64,000 nucleotides of DNA from Pontiella sulfatireligans (GCF_900890705.1 NZ_CAAHFH010000001.1:992001-1056000), one strand, 5' to 3'; counted from the first letter of the stretch, positions 8,946 to 18,619 are shown. Translations and numbers: made by a program. The notes: a model not told the origin generated them from the letters alone.

Positions 8946-10547
8946 TTATTTTGAAATCGTGTCTTTCAGATGTCCACTGAACGAAGCCGGATTGACGACC
9001 GAAACGAATTCCGTGTTTTCCTGCTGGAGCAGCACCTCCACTTCGCCTTCGCTTCCGACCCAGTCGAAAGCGACGCGGACGCAATCCTTTGCGACGGCCA
9101 AACTGGAGGCCTCCGGCGAAATCTCAGCGCGCACACCATTCATGTTGCAATCGCTGCATTCGTTCAGGAAGAGCGCGGGGCGCGCATCCGCCTTTTCAGT
9201 CAGGAAGCGCACATTGTTCAGAACCAGTCCCTCTACATGGCGGGCATAAAGGCCATAGGAAGGCGGAACACCGAAGGCCGATTTATTGGTATACCAGTAT
9301 CCGGCTTCGTCCCATTTTATATCATCGACATCGCGCAGATCGCGCCGCGCCGCCTGCTCGGCCGTTCCGCCACCGGGCGACGTCAGCTGGATGTTTTCGA
9401 GATAAATGTTTTTCACAATAGCCTCCGGGTGGCCATGAATCCAGATGAGTGGATTATGGTTCGGGTTGGTAGACGGGCGGCCGACCGCTTCAATGATCAT
9501 ATTGCTGAAACGCAGATCATGGATCGGCGAGGCCGGCATGAGTTCACGGCCCTTGTCATTCCAGCCGCCCGCACCTATATCGGGCCAGCGAGCGCTCTGA
9601 ATACAAATGGGCCCGCGCACGCGCTCCATGCGGATATTGTTGAACAGGCAGTTGCGTACAGTGCCGCCTTCGCACGGATCAATCTTAATGCCCCCACCTT
9701 CGCAGTCGTGCAGCACCAGGTTGTTAAACAACACGTTTTCAAAATTGCCTTTAGAGAGCGGGCCAAAACGAATGCCGGCCCAATGGCTCTTCACGGTGCA
9801 GTTGTTGACCGTGAAGTTGCGGATCGGTTTATCCAGATGGCTGGTGGTCAGCGCAAAGCCATCGTCGTAGCAATCAAGCGAACAATCGCTGATGCGCACA
9901 TCCTGGCAGCTCTCGATGTTGAAGCCATCCTGATAGGGATTGTCGATGGTAATCCCGCTGATCACGACATCGGAGCAAAACTGCAGATGGGTAAACCACG
10001 AACGGGAGTTGGTGAACAGCAGGTCGCGCATACGCACCCGCTTGCAGTTTTTCAGGCGGATTGCCATGGGTCGATGGCGGGTCTTTTCGCCCTTTTCATC
10101 GAGCAGTTTGGCACACTCGCTCGGTTTATTTTTTACACCCCGGTTCCCGCCATCGATTGTTCCGCTGCCGATGAGCGCAATATTTTCCGCCCCGTTCGCA
10201 TAAACCAACGCGCGGTCGAGTCCTTCACCATAGGGGCACCCGCCGACGTCGTCGCGGTAATCCTTGAGGTGATCGCCGCCGATAATCCGCGCATTGCCGT
10301 CCAAATGCAGCGCCACGTTGCTTTTGATCTCGAACGTTCCCGTCAGGAAGCTATGACCCGGCGCAAAGTAGACGGTCCCGCCACCCTGTTTACTGCAGGC
10401 ATCGATCGCAGTCTGGATCGCGACGGTATCCAATGTCTTTCCATTCCCCTTTGCGCCGAAATCCAACACATCAAGTGGTTGAGCCATTCCCGAAACAGCA
10501 GTCACGACCCACGCAAAAGCAACACCTATAAAACCACTTCGATTCAT
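8946..10547 (-). CDS. Secreted GH28 (polygalacturonase-like) glycoside hydrolase
   Basis: The protein has a signal peptide and then the typical GH28 opening VLDFGAKGNGKTLDTVAIQTAIDACSKQ (about 28-54). Parallel beta-helix coils carry GSGTIDGGNRG (about 128-136), NPYQDGFNI (Asp207) and DCYDDGFAL (Asp228-Asp229). These correspond to the conserved NTD and DD catalytic blocks of the family. The later G-H-G and R-I-K motifs are not canonical (WAGIRFGP instead), so the substrate need not be polygalacturonate; a uronic acid or other acidic sugar link is possible. ATGs lie at 10556 and 10547. I prefer 10547 because MNRSGF begins a proper signal peptide, but the ribosome site is poor. It sits 11 bases upstream of the GH29 gene. 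Confidence 0.85.
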   Translation of the reverse strand: MNRSGFIGVAFAWVVTAVSGMAQPLDVLDFGAKGNGKTLDTVAIQTAIDACSKQGGGTVYFAPGHSFLTGTFEIKSNVALHLDGNARIIGGDHLKDYRDDVGGCPYGEGLDRALVYANGAENIALIGSGTIDGGNRGVKNKPSECAKLLDEKGEKTRHRPMAIRLKNCKRVRMRDLLFTNSRSWFTHLQFCSDVVISGITIDNPYQDGFNIESCQDVRISDCSLDCYDDGFALTTSHLDKPIRNFTVNNCTVKSHWAGIRFGPLSKGNFENVLFNNLVLHDCEGGGIKIDPCEGGTVRNCLFNNIRMERVRGPICIQSARWPDIGAGGWNDKGRELMPASPIHDLRFSNMIIEAVGRPSTNPNHNPLIWIHGHPEAIVKNIYLENIQLTSPGGGTAEQAARRDLRDVDDIKWDEAGYWYTNKSAFGVPPSYGLYARHVEGLVLNNVRFLTEKADARPALFLNECSDCNMNGVRAEISPEASSLAVAKDCVRVAFDWVGSEGEVEVLLQQENTEFVSVVNPASFSGHLKDTISK

Positions 10548-10630
10548 TTCCGCCATCCAGCTAAAATTAATTATTACTTAATTAGAACACGGGCGAACTT
10601 CTCGGATTGGGACACGCTTCGAAATCATTC

Positions 10631-13039
10631 TTAGAATACAACCGTGTAAGATTCCCCTTTGGTGGAGTTGAATTTAATCCGGCCGCTCCTGTCGCTAGAA
10701 GTCTTGATGGTTTTACCGTTGCTGTTTTTGATTCGGGCGGATTCGAGACCGGGATAGGCGATGCGGCATTCGCGGCCGCTTCTTGAGGTGACAGAGATGG
10801 CACTGGCTTTGCCGTCCTTCCAATCTGCGGAAAAGACAAAGTTGCCGCGCGCAACGAGGCCGCTGAAGGATCCGGTGTTCCAGGCTTTGGGCAGGGCTGG
10901 AAGGATTTCGATATATTCTTCATGGCTCTGCAGCAGCATTTCAGCGACACCGGCCATGGTGCCGAAGTTGCCGTCGATCTGGAACGGCGGGTGCAGCGTC
11001 CAAAGGTTGGGCACGGTGCGTTCGCTGATAAAGCGTTGATAGACTTCGTGGGCTTTTTCGCCTTCCTTGAGACGGGCGCGGCAGTTCATGCGGTGAGCCA
11101 TGGCCCAGCCCGTGGTTTTGCTGCCTCGAAGGTCGAGCGTTGTGCGGGCGGCCTGCATCCACTCTTCGTTGTCCGAATTGATGAGAGTGCCGGGGAAGAG
11201 GGTGCAGAGGTGGGAAATATGACGATGGAGGGGATCACCGATATCACTATAGGCCTCTTCTTCGCGGTACTCTTTGATCTGGCCCGAGGTGCCGATCAGG
11301 ATCGGGTCGAGCTTGGTAATTTCAGTTTGAATGGTCTTTAGGAAGTCATCTTTTTTGCCCAGGGCCTCAGCCATGATCAGGGTGTCGTTGTGGTTTTCCC
11401 ACACAAATCCTTGGTCAAACGTGCAACCCGTAGTGATGTAGTTGCCCTTCTTGTCCACATGGCCGGGATTTTTAATTTTTGCGAGTTGCTCTTTCTTTCG
11501 GACCTTCTGTTCCGGAGAGGCGGACGGTTTCACCAGCAGCAGGTCGCCTTGCGGAACCAGTGCCTTAGAGAAAAACTTGCTCATGGAGAGCATGGCAGGA
11601 TAGCCGATTTCTTCGAGAAATTTTTGATCCTGTGTGAAGAGATAATATTCCATCAGCAGCTTGGATGTGAAGCCGCCGGTGCCCGGTCCGGAGTGGCCGC
11701 CGCCAGCGCCGGAAATATTGTAGGCGTTGGCGGATGTCCCGATAATCCATCCGTTGTCGCCCGGCGTATCCGCGAGCCGGGCCGGATTGAATTTTTTCAC
11801 ATAACTGTCGGCGTGCTCCTGCGCCTTCGGGAAATAGGCTTTAAAATAATTAATGTAGGAGACGAACGTTTCCGCAAGGTTGGCACTACAGGCCCCCCAG
11901 TAGTTCATCTGAACATTAATGTTGTGCCAGTAGCCGCCCGTCCACGGGGTGTTGTGGTACTGGCTCCAGACGCCCTGCAGAGCGGACGGCAATGTTTTTT
12001 CTCTTGAGCTGGCAATGAGGAGGTAACGGGCATACTGGAACATGAGTTCCTCCAGGTAGGTGTTCTTCTCACCCTGCTTATATTTTTCCAGAAGCATATG
12101 GGTCGGGTCAGGAGAAACCTCGGCGTTCAGATTAATCGCAACACGTTCGAACAGGTTCCGGTAATCGTCGAGATGGGTTTGTTTGAGGCCGGCATAACCT
12201 TTACGTTGTGCATTGGCAATGAGCGCCGAAACGTCCTCGTGGGGGAAAAGGTCTGCATCCAGCTTTTCACCGTTGGCGTTGGAGAAGATGTGCGTGCCCG
12301 GACGGTAGTTCGTGCCGGTCGCGATCAACAGTGTGACAGAGTCGGCTTTGGCGACCGTGAAGGTTCCGTTGTTGGCCTTGAGGGAGCCGCCTTCGTTGAG
12401 GACCTTGATCTGGCCTTCATAATTAATGTTGAAAAACGGGAGCTTGCCGGAGAGCGTCACCAGATCCTTGTGTGCCGAAACCTTGCCCGTGCGCTGATCC
12501 TCTTTGTTGAGATAAGGAATTTCAGGCCGCAGAACAAAGGAGAGAGCGCCCTTTTTATTCGCGCAGAGTTTGATGACCATGATGTTATCCGGGTAGGACA
12601 TGAAATACTCACGCGTGTATTTCACCTCGTTTGCTTCATAGGAGACATAGGCGATGGCATCATTGAGGTTTAATGAGCGACGGTAGTTCTGAACATCCGT
12701 GTGGTTAAAATCCAGAAAGATTTCCGCAAAACTGGTGAGCCCCCCGCCATTATAGATGCCTTTGTTGTGCAGTGTCTTTTCGGTGATCTGAATCCGTTCC
12801 GTATCGACCCGGCCAAACAGGTTTGCCCCCATGTAGCCATTGCCGATGGCATAGGACCATTCTTCCCAATCCTGATCAAAAGGGGTTCCTCCCGCCTTGA
12901 CGACATCCCAGTCGCCACCGCGGTTAGGAGCCGGCTCGGTCTCCCAAATTTCGTACGTTCTGGGAGAGGCCGATGCGCACATGGATAGACCGATGCATGA
13001 CAGCAGTATCGGGAGTCTGACTTTACTTGATGCTTTCAT
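10631..13039 (-). CDS. Secreted GH95 alpha-L-fucosidase/galactosidase
   Basis: This 802-residue enzyme matches classical GH95, which removes alpha-1,2-linked L-fucose (or L-galactose) by inversion. A signal peptide (about 1-25) precedes the N-terminal beta domain with WSYAIGNGYMGANLFGRVDTERIQITEKTL. The (alpha/alpha)6 barrel carries HNINVQMNYWG (the Asn-x-Asn pair), SPEQ (the acid position), HRHISHLCTLFPG and FQIDGNFGTMAGVAEMLLQS (the Asp of the base network). AAGGA lies 9 bases before the ATG. The IS4 element ends 25 bases upstream of this start. Without the element, the gap to the beta-helix gene upstream would be only 27 bases, so the two were once closely linked. Confidence 0.92.
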   Translation of the reverse strand: MKASSKVRLPILLSCIGLSMCASASPRTYEIWETEPAPNRGGDWDVVKAGGTPFDQDWEEWSYAIGNGYMGANLFGRVDTERIQITEKTLHNKGIYNGGGLTSFAEIFLDFNHTDVQNYRRSLNLNDAIAYVSYEANEVKYTREYFMSYPDNIMVIKLCANKKGALSFVLRPEIPYLNKEDQRTGKVSAHKDLVTLSGKLPFFNINYEGQIKVLNEGGSLKANNGTFTVAKADSVTLLIATGTNYRPGTHIFSNANGEKLDADLFPHEDVSALIANAQRKGYAGLKQTHLDDYRNLFERVAINLNAEVSPDPTHMLLEKYKQGEKNTYLEELMFQYARYLLIASSREKTLPSALQGVWSQYHNTPWTGGYWHNINVQMNYWGACSANLAETFVSYINYFKAYFPKAQEHADSYVKKFNPARLADTPGDNGWIIGTSANAYNISGAGGGHSGPGTGGFTSKLLMEYYLFTQDQKFLEEIGYPAMLSMSKFFSKALVPQGDLLLVKPSASPEQKVRKKEQLAKIKNPGHVDKKGNYITTGCTFDQGFVWENHNDTLIMAEALGKKDDFLKTIQTEITKLDPILIGTSGQIKEYREEEAYSDIGDPLHRHISHLCTLFPGTLINSDNEEWMQAARTTLDLRGSKTTGWAMAHRMNCRARLKEGEKAHEVYQRFISERTVPNLWTLHPPFQIDGNFGTMAGVAEMLLQSHEEYIEILPALPKAWNTGSFSGLVARGNFVFSADWKDGKASAISVTSRSGRECRIAYPGLESARIKNSNGKTIKTSSDRSGRIKFNSTKGESYTVVF

Positions 13040-13056
13040 TCTATAATGTCCTTATA

Positions 13057-13064
13057 TTTTAAAT
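13057..13064. repeat. Target-site duplication of the IS4 element, left copy
   Basis: TTTTAAAT lies directly outside the left inverted repeat and is repeated exactly at 14525-14532. Eight bases fits IS4-family elements of the DUF4372 type. Confidence 0.9.
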
Positions 13065-14524
13065 CACTGTCATCCCATAGATTTTAAATAAAAAGGCTGG
13101 CTTGTGAGCTCTAAATCCTCCACTCGGAGGGTATGAAAAAACAGAGACAAAAACACAAACCAGCCGGACATAGGTATACAACCTTGAAGCAATTGTGCAA
13201 TCTGATTCCCGGACACATGGTCACGAACCTTGCGAAGAAGCATGGCGTCGATGCCCGAAGCCGGACGTACACGCCATGGAGCCATGTGGTTTCGCTGCTT
13301 TATGCCCACTTTGCTCATGCGCTCGGGCTTAACGATGTATGCGACGCGCTCCAGATGAATGCGGCGGCGCTCTCCACCATCCGCGGTGCGGTTCCACCGT
13401 CCCGCAACAACCTGAGCCATGCGAATCAAGTGCGCGACGCGAACATGGCCGAAGAGCTTTATTGGAGCATGATGAAGCATCTGATGGACACGGTGCCTGG
13501 TTTTGCGAAGGGAAAGGTGCGTAGTGGATACCTCCGTCGCTTCAGCAAGGCGATCCATGCGCTCGATTCGACCACGATACAGCTGGTGGCCAATAGCATG
13601 GACTGGGCAAAGCACCGCCGCCGCAAGGCCGCCGCGAAGTGCCACATGCGTCTGGACCTGCAAAGCTTCCTTCCACGATGTGCCATTGTCGACACTGCAA
13701 AACACCATGACAGCCGCAAGACCTTGAGCTTGTGTGCCGACCTTGAAGCCGGAGAAATCGTTGTATTCGACAAGGCTTATATCAAATTCAAGCATCTCTT
13801 TGAGCTAACGGAGCGCGGCATTAATTGGGCGGGTCGAGCGAAAGACAACATGCAGTACACGGTGATGCGCTCCCTCGAAACGACTAAAAACAAGCGCATC
13901 CTTCGCGACGAAGTCATCGAGCTGATGCTCGAAAAATCGAAGAAGGCCTACCCGTGCGAGTTGCGCCGCGTTGTAGCCCTCGTGGAGATCAACGGCAAGG
14001 ATGTCGAAATGGTCTTCCTGACCAACCATCTGGAGTGGAGCGCGTGGACGGTCGCGGAGCTCTACCGCTGCCGGTGGGATATCGAGGTGTTCTTTAAGGA
14101 AATCAAACAGACGCTCCAGCTCTCCGACTTTCTCGGCTACAGCGCTAATGCCGTACGCTGGCAGGTATGGACCGGGCTGCTCGTCCATCTGCTGATGCGC
14201 TGTCTCAAATTCATGCACGGATGGGATCACAGCTTCAAGCGCCTGTTCACCGTCGTAAGGGTCTCGCTTTGGCGTCGCTGGAACCTGCCCGCCTTGCTGG
14301 AATCCTATGGGACAGCCAAACCACCCGGTCGCATCCGAGGAGCACCGGAACAGGCGTATCTGCCGGGGTTCATCTAAATGCTGTGGGACAGCCAACTGTT
14401 TAAAACGGGGAATCATCATTACTCTTCAACAAAAAATCGGAATCGACTAAATAAACTAAACATCAGAAACCTTAACAAAAACGGGAGCTGACACTCCGTT
14501 AGCGTCCTCTATGGGATGACAGTG
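13065..14524 (+). mobile_element. Complete IS4-family insertion sequence, 1460 bp
   Basis: The ends are perfect 17-base inverted repeats, CACTGTCATCCCATAGA at 13065-13081 and its complement at 14508-14524. They are flanked by the 8-bp duplication TTTTAAAT. The single transposase gene is intact. The element sits in the short gap between two minus-strand enzyme genes, two bases after the 8-bp duplication from one stop codon, and hurts neither reading frame. The exact ends and duplication indicate a recent insertion. Its transposase reads against the enzyme genes, so it may reduce transcription of the four genes downstream (10631 to 7444). Confidence 0.96.
13133..14377 (+). CDS. IS4-family transposase
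   Basis: This 414-residue DDE transposase moves the element around it. The N-terminus (about 15-85, LKQLCNLIPGHMVTNLAKKHGVD) matches the DUF4372 domain of this IS4 subgroup. The catalytic triad appears as Asp145 (ALDSTT), Asp213 (VFDKAY) and Glu318 in YRCRWDIEVFFKEIKQ, the IS4 Y-R-E-K signature. The frame is full length with no stop or shift, so the element is probably active. Nothing else is encoded within the inverted repeats. Confidence 0.96.
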   Translation: MKKQRQKHKPAGHRYTTLKQLCNLIPGHMVTNLAKKHGVDARSRTYTPWSHVVSLLYAHFAHALGLNDVCDALQMNAAALSTIRGAVPPSRNNLSHANQVRDANMAEELYWSMMKHLMDTVPGFAKGKVRSGYLRRFSKAIHALDSTTIQLVANSMDWAKHRRRKAAAKCHMRLDLQSFLPRCAIVDTAKHHDSRKTLSLCADLEAGEIVVFDKAYIKFKHLFELTERGINWAGRAKDNMQYTVMRSLETTKNKRILRDEVIELMLEKSKKAYPCELRRVVALVEINGKDVEMVFLTNHLEWSAWTVAELYRCRWDIEVFFKEIKQTLQLSDFLGYSANAVRWQVWTGLLVHLLMRCLKFMHGWDHSFKRLFTVVRVSLWRRWNLPALLESYGTAKPPGRIRGAPEQAYLPGFI

Positions 14525-14532
14525 TTTTAAAT
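14525..14532. repeat. Target-site duplication of the IS4 element, right copy
   Basis: TTTTAAAT directly follows the right inverted repeat and equals the left copy. It ends two bases before the stop codon of the beta-helix gene at 14535. Confidence 0.9.
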
Positions 14533-14534
14533 TA

Positions 14535-16025
14535 TTATTTTCCGAGGCGTTTAAGTTGCGCTTCATAGAGGTCGGGTGGATCAACAGCTCCTCCGAGTGG
14601 TTCAACCCACCAGTCGTCAAAATCTTTTTTTTCGGCACCCTTAATACCGATCATGTTTAGTTGCGGGAAATGGCCTTTCTTCGGGACCATGGGTTCTCCG
14701 CCGGAATAACGGATGTTCCAGACTGTGGAACGCGCTGCCGAATGCGGACCGCGGTGACCGGATCCACTTGAATCCCACAGTCGGTCGGGATTGCCGACAT
14801 CGATATCCGTAAAAAGGTTTTCGAAGGGGGCGTTGCGGTGGTGGTCAAAGTTAAGGCGGCCCCCCTTGCCGCGCCGAATCACATTTCCGTGAGCCAACCC
14901 TTCGTAGGTCAGGTCGTGTACATATTCTGTTTCGATATGAAAATTAGAAATCAGACAGCCCTGCGTAACGCCCGACAGCCAGATAGCGTGATGACCGGTC
15001 GGACCATCCGCAAGATCGCGTTTTTCATGCCGGATCAATACGCGTTCAACCTGACAAAAGCGCGAGCGGTTATCGAGTTTGATGCCTAGGTCGGCATCGA
15101 TGATCTCGACGCGGCGGACCCAACAGTTGACGGCAGCATTGAACTGAATGGCATTGAATCCCTCTTCGAGCAAATGCTTCTTTTTGGGCTTTCCGGCCAT
15201 CTGGATGGTAAAGTTTTCCAGTCCGACCTCCTCGATGCTTGGTTCAAAAAGGCTGACCGTCGGCTTCCACTCGGGTCGCACATCCAATCGCAGGGGGCGA
15301 TCCAGCTTTATGCTCTTTTTGTCCACCGACTTCACCTGCGCGACCGTTGAGACGACAAAGCCCATCGTCCCCTCGCCCGCGTCGCAACACCCAGCGTGCA
15401 CATGACGACCGAGTTCTTCGTTCATCTTCATGTTGAGCTGAACCCATGAGCCGCGTTCCATGCCCTTGGCGCTTTCAAGCTGAAGGCAGGCATCCCCTCG
15501 CGTTGCCGTTTCCACCACGGCAACGCCGTGCTCTTTCGGCCGCTTCCCTTCGATCGAAAGAAATGCGCCGCCAAAGGAATAGGCCAGCTTTTCGCCACCG
15601 TCGGCGTTGCTCTCCTTTGGATCCAGTTCCTGTAGCGAACGAGGAACGTACAGAATCGTTTTGCGTGGCCCGGCGCCGCGCAGCACCACGTTTGATCTTT
15701 TGATGGTGATCGGCTTGTCGAGAATGAAGCGTCCCGCCGGAATGAGAACCGCTCCTTTTTCCGTCGCATCGATGGCGGTCTGAATGGCGTCGGAATCGCC
15801 GATCTCGTCATCTGCCTGCGCGCCATAATCAGCAACATTCGCCGTCGGCTTTATATCCGGAATCGGATCATCGCCACAGTGGTAGCCGGCATACCCGAAA
15901 AAAGGCAACCGGCTGTCCGGTCGCCAGAGCTCGCCCCGCCGCCCCCACAGCGCCGAAGGGCTCCCTGCCGGGCTGAGTGCCGGAAGGAGCAAGACGATCA
16001 ACAGCAAATATCGCACGTCGTTCAT
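14535..16025 (-). CDS. Secreted beta-helix (pectate-lyase superfamily) protein
   Basis: This 496-residue protein has a signal peptide (about 1-21) and then the signature SALWGRRGELW, AGYHCGDDPIPD and VADYGAQADDEIGDSDAIQTAIDA. That signature marks the same family as the N-terminal halves of 2352-5744 and 37959-42494. The PF12708 beta-helix fills the rest, with VLRGAGPRKTILY, AVNCWVRRVEI and FDHHRNAPFENLFTDIDVG. It ends shortly after PPDLYEAQLKRL, without the extra domains of its relatives, so it defines the catalytic core of the family. Reaction and substrate are unknown; cleavage of a sulfated polysaccharide backbone is plausible. AGGAA lies 4 bases before the ATG. It begins 7 bases after the gene at 16033 ends in the same run. 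Confidence 0.85.
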   Translation of the reverse strand: MNDVRYLLLIVLLLPALSPAGSPSALWGRRGELWRPDSRLPFFGYAGYHCGDDPIPDIKPTANVADYGAQADDEIGDSDAIQTAIDATEKGAVLIPAGRFILDKPITIKRSNVVLRGAGPRKTILYVPRSLQELDPKESNADGGEKLAYSFGGAFLSIEGKRPKEHGVAVVETATRGDACLQLESAKGMERGSWVQLNMKMNEELGRHVHAGCCDAGEGTMGFVVSTVAQVKSVDKKSIKLDRPLRLDVRPEWKPTVSLFEPSIEEVGLENFTIQMAGKPKKKHLLEEGFNAIQFNAAVNCWVRRVEIIDADLGIKLDNRSRFCQVERVLIRHEKRDLADGPTGHHAIWLSGVTQGCLISNFHIETEYVHDLTYEGLAHGNVIRRGKGGRLNFDHHRNAPFENLFTDIDVGNPDRLWDSSGSGHRGPHSAARSTVWNIRYSGGEPMVPKKGHFPQLNMIGIKGAEKKDFDDWWVEPLGGAVDPPDLYEAQLKRLGK

Positions 16026-16032
16026 TAAGTTC

Positions 16033-17067
16033 CTATCGCGCAGCTGAAAAATTGTTCACCGGGAAAACAAGGATGCGCGAGCCCTGCTCGTTTTTCGGCG
16101 GAAGACAGGCTGCCAGCACGGCAATGACTTCACCCTTTTCGTTGAGCACCACATTCGGACGCTCGATGCGGGCAAACTTAAATTCACTGCCGTCGGCGAA
16201 GCGGATCGGCTGGTTTCTGGAAAAGAGGGTTTCCGTTGAGACCAGCTCATACTTCAACCCATCTTCCGAAGTGTAGTAGACAAAGCCGCGATCATCCCCG
16301 GTGGCATAGCCGTGCAGATCGGTCACCAACACATGGTAGCGAGTGCCGTCGTACCAGATACAGGGATCTTCATTTTCGTAATTTTCCGGCAGCGCATTTT
16401 CGCCCTTTGCGTGCAGTTGGGTGTAGGGGCCGAAGATCGAGTCGGCCTTGATCGCCTGCAGATGGTGAAACTGGTGATTGAACTCCTTGCTGCCATCATA
16501 TTTCGGATTCGGCACCTTCACCTTGCCAACGCCATAGACCGAACCATCTTCATGAATCCAGATCGCCGGATTATTGGCAGGGATGCACCAGTCGTCGCGC
16601 CGCTCCCAGGGCCCTTCCACCGAATCACTCACCGCCACCCCACTCTTCCAAGCGGGAATGCCGAGGTGGTAGAGATAATACTTTCCATTGTGAAAGGTGA
16701 TTTTCGGATTATGGCACCCTTGGCTATCGAAAAACTTTCCAGGCCTTGGAAGCAGCACGTCTTCGACATAGGTGTAAGGGCCGAACAGGTTTTCAGAAAC
16801 GGCGCGCACCACATAGCTCTGCTTCCACTTCTGGAAATCATCGTTCGGCCAGCAGGAGGCAAACATATGATAGGTGTCGCCCACCTTGATAATCGACGGA
16901 TCCCATAAGTGGAAGCCTTCGCGCTGAAACCCTCCATTCACCAGTGGCCGTCCCATCGCTTCCTTGAGTAGATTACAGCGAGGCCCCTCCGGATCGCCGT
17001 CGAATGCACCGTCTCCGACCGCCTGCAGTACAAACGCAAAGCCCGCTAGCAAAATTAATCGTCTCAT
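16033..17067 (-). CDS. Secreted five-bladed beta-propeller glycoside hydrolase (GH43/GH32-like)
   Basis: The protein of about 344 residues begins MRRLILLAG with a signal peptide. A TTG at 17082 would extend it, but GGAG nine bases before the ATG at 17067 fixes the start. Propeller features are FHLWDPSIIKVGDTYHMF (the first-blade Asp typical of GH43 and GH117 clans), CHNPKITFHNGKYYLYH, NNPAIWIHEDGSVY and ENEDPCIWYDGTRYHVL. These Asp/Glu positions fit an inverting exo-hydrolase, but the family cannot be settled by eye. The gene at 25896-27035 is a paralogue with the same blocks. It lies between the beta-helix gene and a sulfatase, with gaps of 7 and 19 bases. Confidence 0.75.
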   Translation of the reverse strand: MRRLILLAGFAFVLQAVGDGAFDGDPEGPRCNLLKEAMGRPLVNGGFQREGFHLWDPSIIKVGDTYHMFASCWPNDDFQKWKQSYVVRAVSENLFGPYTYVEDVLLPRPGKFFDSQGCHNPKITFHNGKYYLYHLGIPAWKSGVAVSDSVEGPWERRDDWCIPANNPAIWIHEDGSVYGVGKVKVPNPKYDGSKEFNHQFHHLQAIKADSIFGPYTQLHAKGENALPENYENEDPCIWYDGTRYHVLVTDLHGYATGDDRGFVYYTSEDGLKYELVSTETLFSRNQPIRFADGSEFKFARIERPNVVLNEKGEVIAVLAACLPPKNEQGSRILVFPVNNFSAAR

Positions 17068-17086
17068 CTTTTCAATCTCCAAAACA

Positions 17087-18601
17087 CTAATGCGTTTTCT
17101 TAGTCGTCGTGTTCTTTTTCTTCTTATTCATGCCGGCCGCTTCGCGGTAGGCATTCCAGGATTCCTTCGGATTTCCGAAGTCAAGCGGATCGTTATACTG
17201 CTTCTGCAGTTGAGCCATCGTCTTTTCCAACTCGGAAATCTTGTTTGCATATTCCGGGTTGCCCGCAAGATCGGCCTTTTCGAATGGATCGGCCTTGAGG
17301 TTGTAGAGTCGTGTCTTCTTGATCGACGGATAATAGATTAGTTTCCAATCATCTTGGGTGACCATTCGTTGCTGGTTCTGATAGGAACCGTAGATGGCCG
17401 GATAGTGTTTATTCTCACCCGCCAACAGAGGCTTCAAACTCTTGAACTCGACAAAATCCGGAACAGGGGCGCCGGCCAATTCCAGCGTGGTGGGCATCAC
17501 GTCCTGCAGATAGATCGATGTTTCAACCTTTGACCCCGGCTTGATCCCCGGCCCTACGGCAAGGAACGGCGCGCGCACGCTGTGGTCATACATGTTCTGC
17601 TTGCCGATCAACCCGTGGCGACCGCAGGCAAGGCCATGATCGGCCGTAAAGAAGATGTAGGTATTGTCGGCCTTGCCGCTCTTTTCGAGTGCGTCGAGAA
17701 TACGCCCGATCTGATAATCCATGTGCGTGATGATCGCAAAATACTCCTGGCGGTTGACCTTCACTGCATATTCGGTGCGAGGAAATGGCGCGAGTGCTTC
17801 ATCGCGCAGACCCTTGGAACAACCGATGTCGTCCTTATATGGATATTCCGTCAAATAGTTCTCGGGAATCTTTATGCGGTCGAGTGGATACATGTCCACA
17901 TATTCCTTCGGTGATTGCCGGGGATCGTGTGGAGCATTAAAAGCGAGGTGCATAAAGAACGGTTGGTCTTCCTTGGCGGCCTGCTCCAAAAATGCAACGC
18001 CGTTGTCACCCACCAGCTCGCTGGCGTGTTTACCGTCCTTGCCCCAGTAGCCTTTCTGGGTAGTGTCCCACGGCTTCCAGCCGGCTTCATAGTCGGCTTC
18101 ATCCTTGGGACGGTTGTAGGCGGCACCACCCATCGGAGTTGAGGGCAGCATACCTCCTCTGCGATCCTTGACCACGTCGAAATAATCTTCCGGTTTGACC
18201 TTCACGTGCCACTTGCCCGAAAAGTAGGTCTTGTAGCCCGCGTGCTTCATCTGCTGCGCCCACATATGATCCTGCTTCACTTCCTGACCAATATTCTGCT
18301 CCAGCATACCCGCGTTCCAGACCGAACGACCAGTGGTGAGCATGGTGCGGCTGGCCACGCAGACGGCGCCGTGCCAAGCCCCCATGTTGTAGGCATGCGT
18401 AAAGCTCGCACCGCGGTTAACCAGTTTGTCCAGATTCGGCGTGTCGATATCCAGATACCCGAAAGCGCGGATCGCTTCGTAGCTGTGGTCATCCGCAAAG
18501 ATAAAGAGAATGTTCGGTTTTTCTTCTGCGGCCAATGCCATGGAACTGCAAAACAGCACCGTGCCCAGTGCGACCGCATTTTTAATGAATGTTTTTTCCA
18601 T
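17087..18601 (-). CDS. Secreted S1-family sulfatase (CxASR type)
   Basis: This 504-residue sulfatase has a signal peptide (about 1-25) and NILFIFADDHSYEAIRAFGY. The formylglycine motif is CVASR (Cys81 from this start), the less common Ala variant of C-x-P/A-S/T-R. GKWHVK and FFTADHGLACGRHGLIGKQNMYDHSVRAPF follow. The C-terminus ends in a lysine-rich tail. A TTG at 18616 lies inside the ribosome site of the real start: AAGGA precedes the ATG at 18601 by 5 bases. It follows the GH29 gene after 18 bases and is 19 bases from the propeller gene, so it is probably co-transcribed with both. The differing motif suggests a subfamily distinct from its neighbours. Confidence 0.92.
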   Translation of the reverse strand: MEKTFIKNAVALGTVLFCSSMALAAEEKPNILFIFADDHSYEAIRAFGYLDIDTPNLDKLVNRGASFTHAYNMGAWHGAVCVASRTMLTTGRSVWNAGMLEQNIGQEVKQDHMWAQQMKHAGYKTYFSGKWHVKVKPEDYFDVVKDRRGGMLPSTPMGGAAYNRPKDEADYEAGWKPWDTTQKGYWGKDGKHASELVGDNGVAFLEQAAKEDQPFFMHLAFNAPHDPRQSPKEYVDMYPLDRIKIPENYLTEYPYKDDIGCSKGLRDEALAPFPRTEYAVKVNRQEYFAIITHMDYQIGRILDALEKSGKADNTYIFFTADHGLACGRHGLIGKQNMYDHSVRAPFLAVGPGIKPGSKVETSIYLQDVMPTTLELAGAPVPDFVEFKSLKPLLAGENKHYPAIYGSYQNQQRMVTQDDWKLIYYPSIKKTRLYNLKADPFEKADLAGNPEYANKISELEKTMAQLQKQYNDPLDFGNPKESWNAYREAAGMNKKKKNTTTKKTH

Positions 18602-18619
18602 AAGATTCCTTTTCAATCG

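Noticed and set aside
8935..9084. N-terminal extension of the GH29 gene to 9084
   Set aside because: It is Arg-rich, overlaps the end of the GH28 gene and would place the signal peptide internally.
8970..10634. Long plus-strand frame of 554 codons
   Set aside because: Antisense shadow of the GH28 gene; the translated sequence is low in structure and matches no family.
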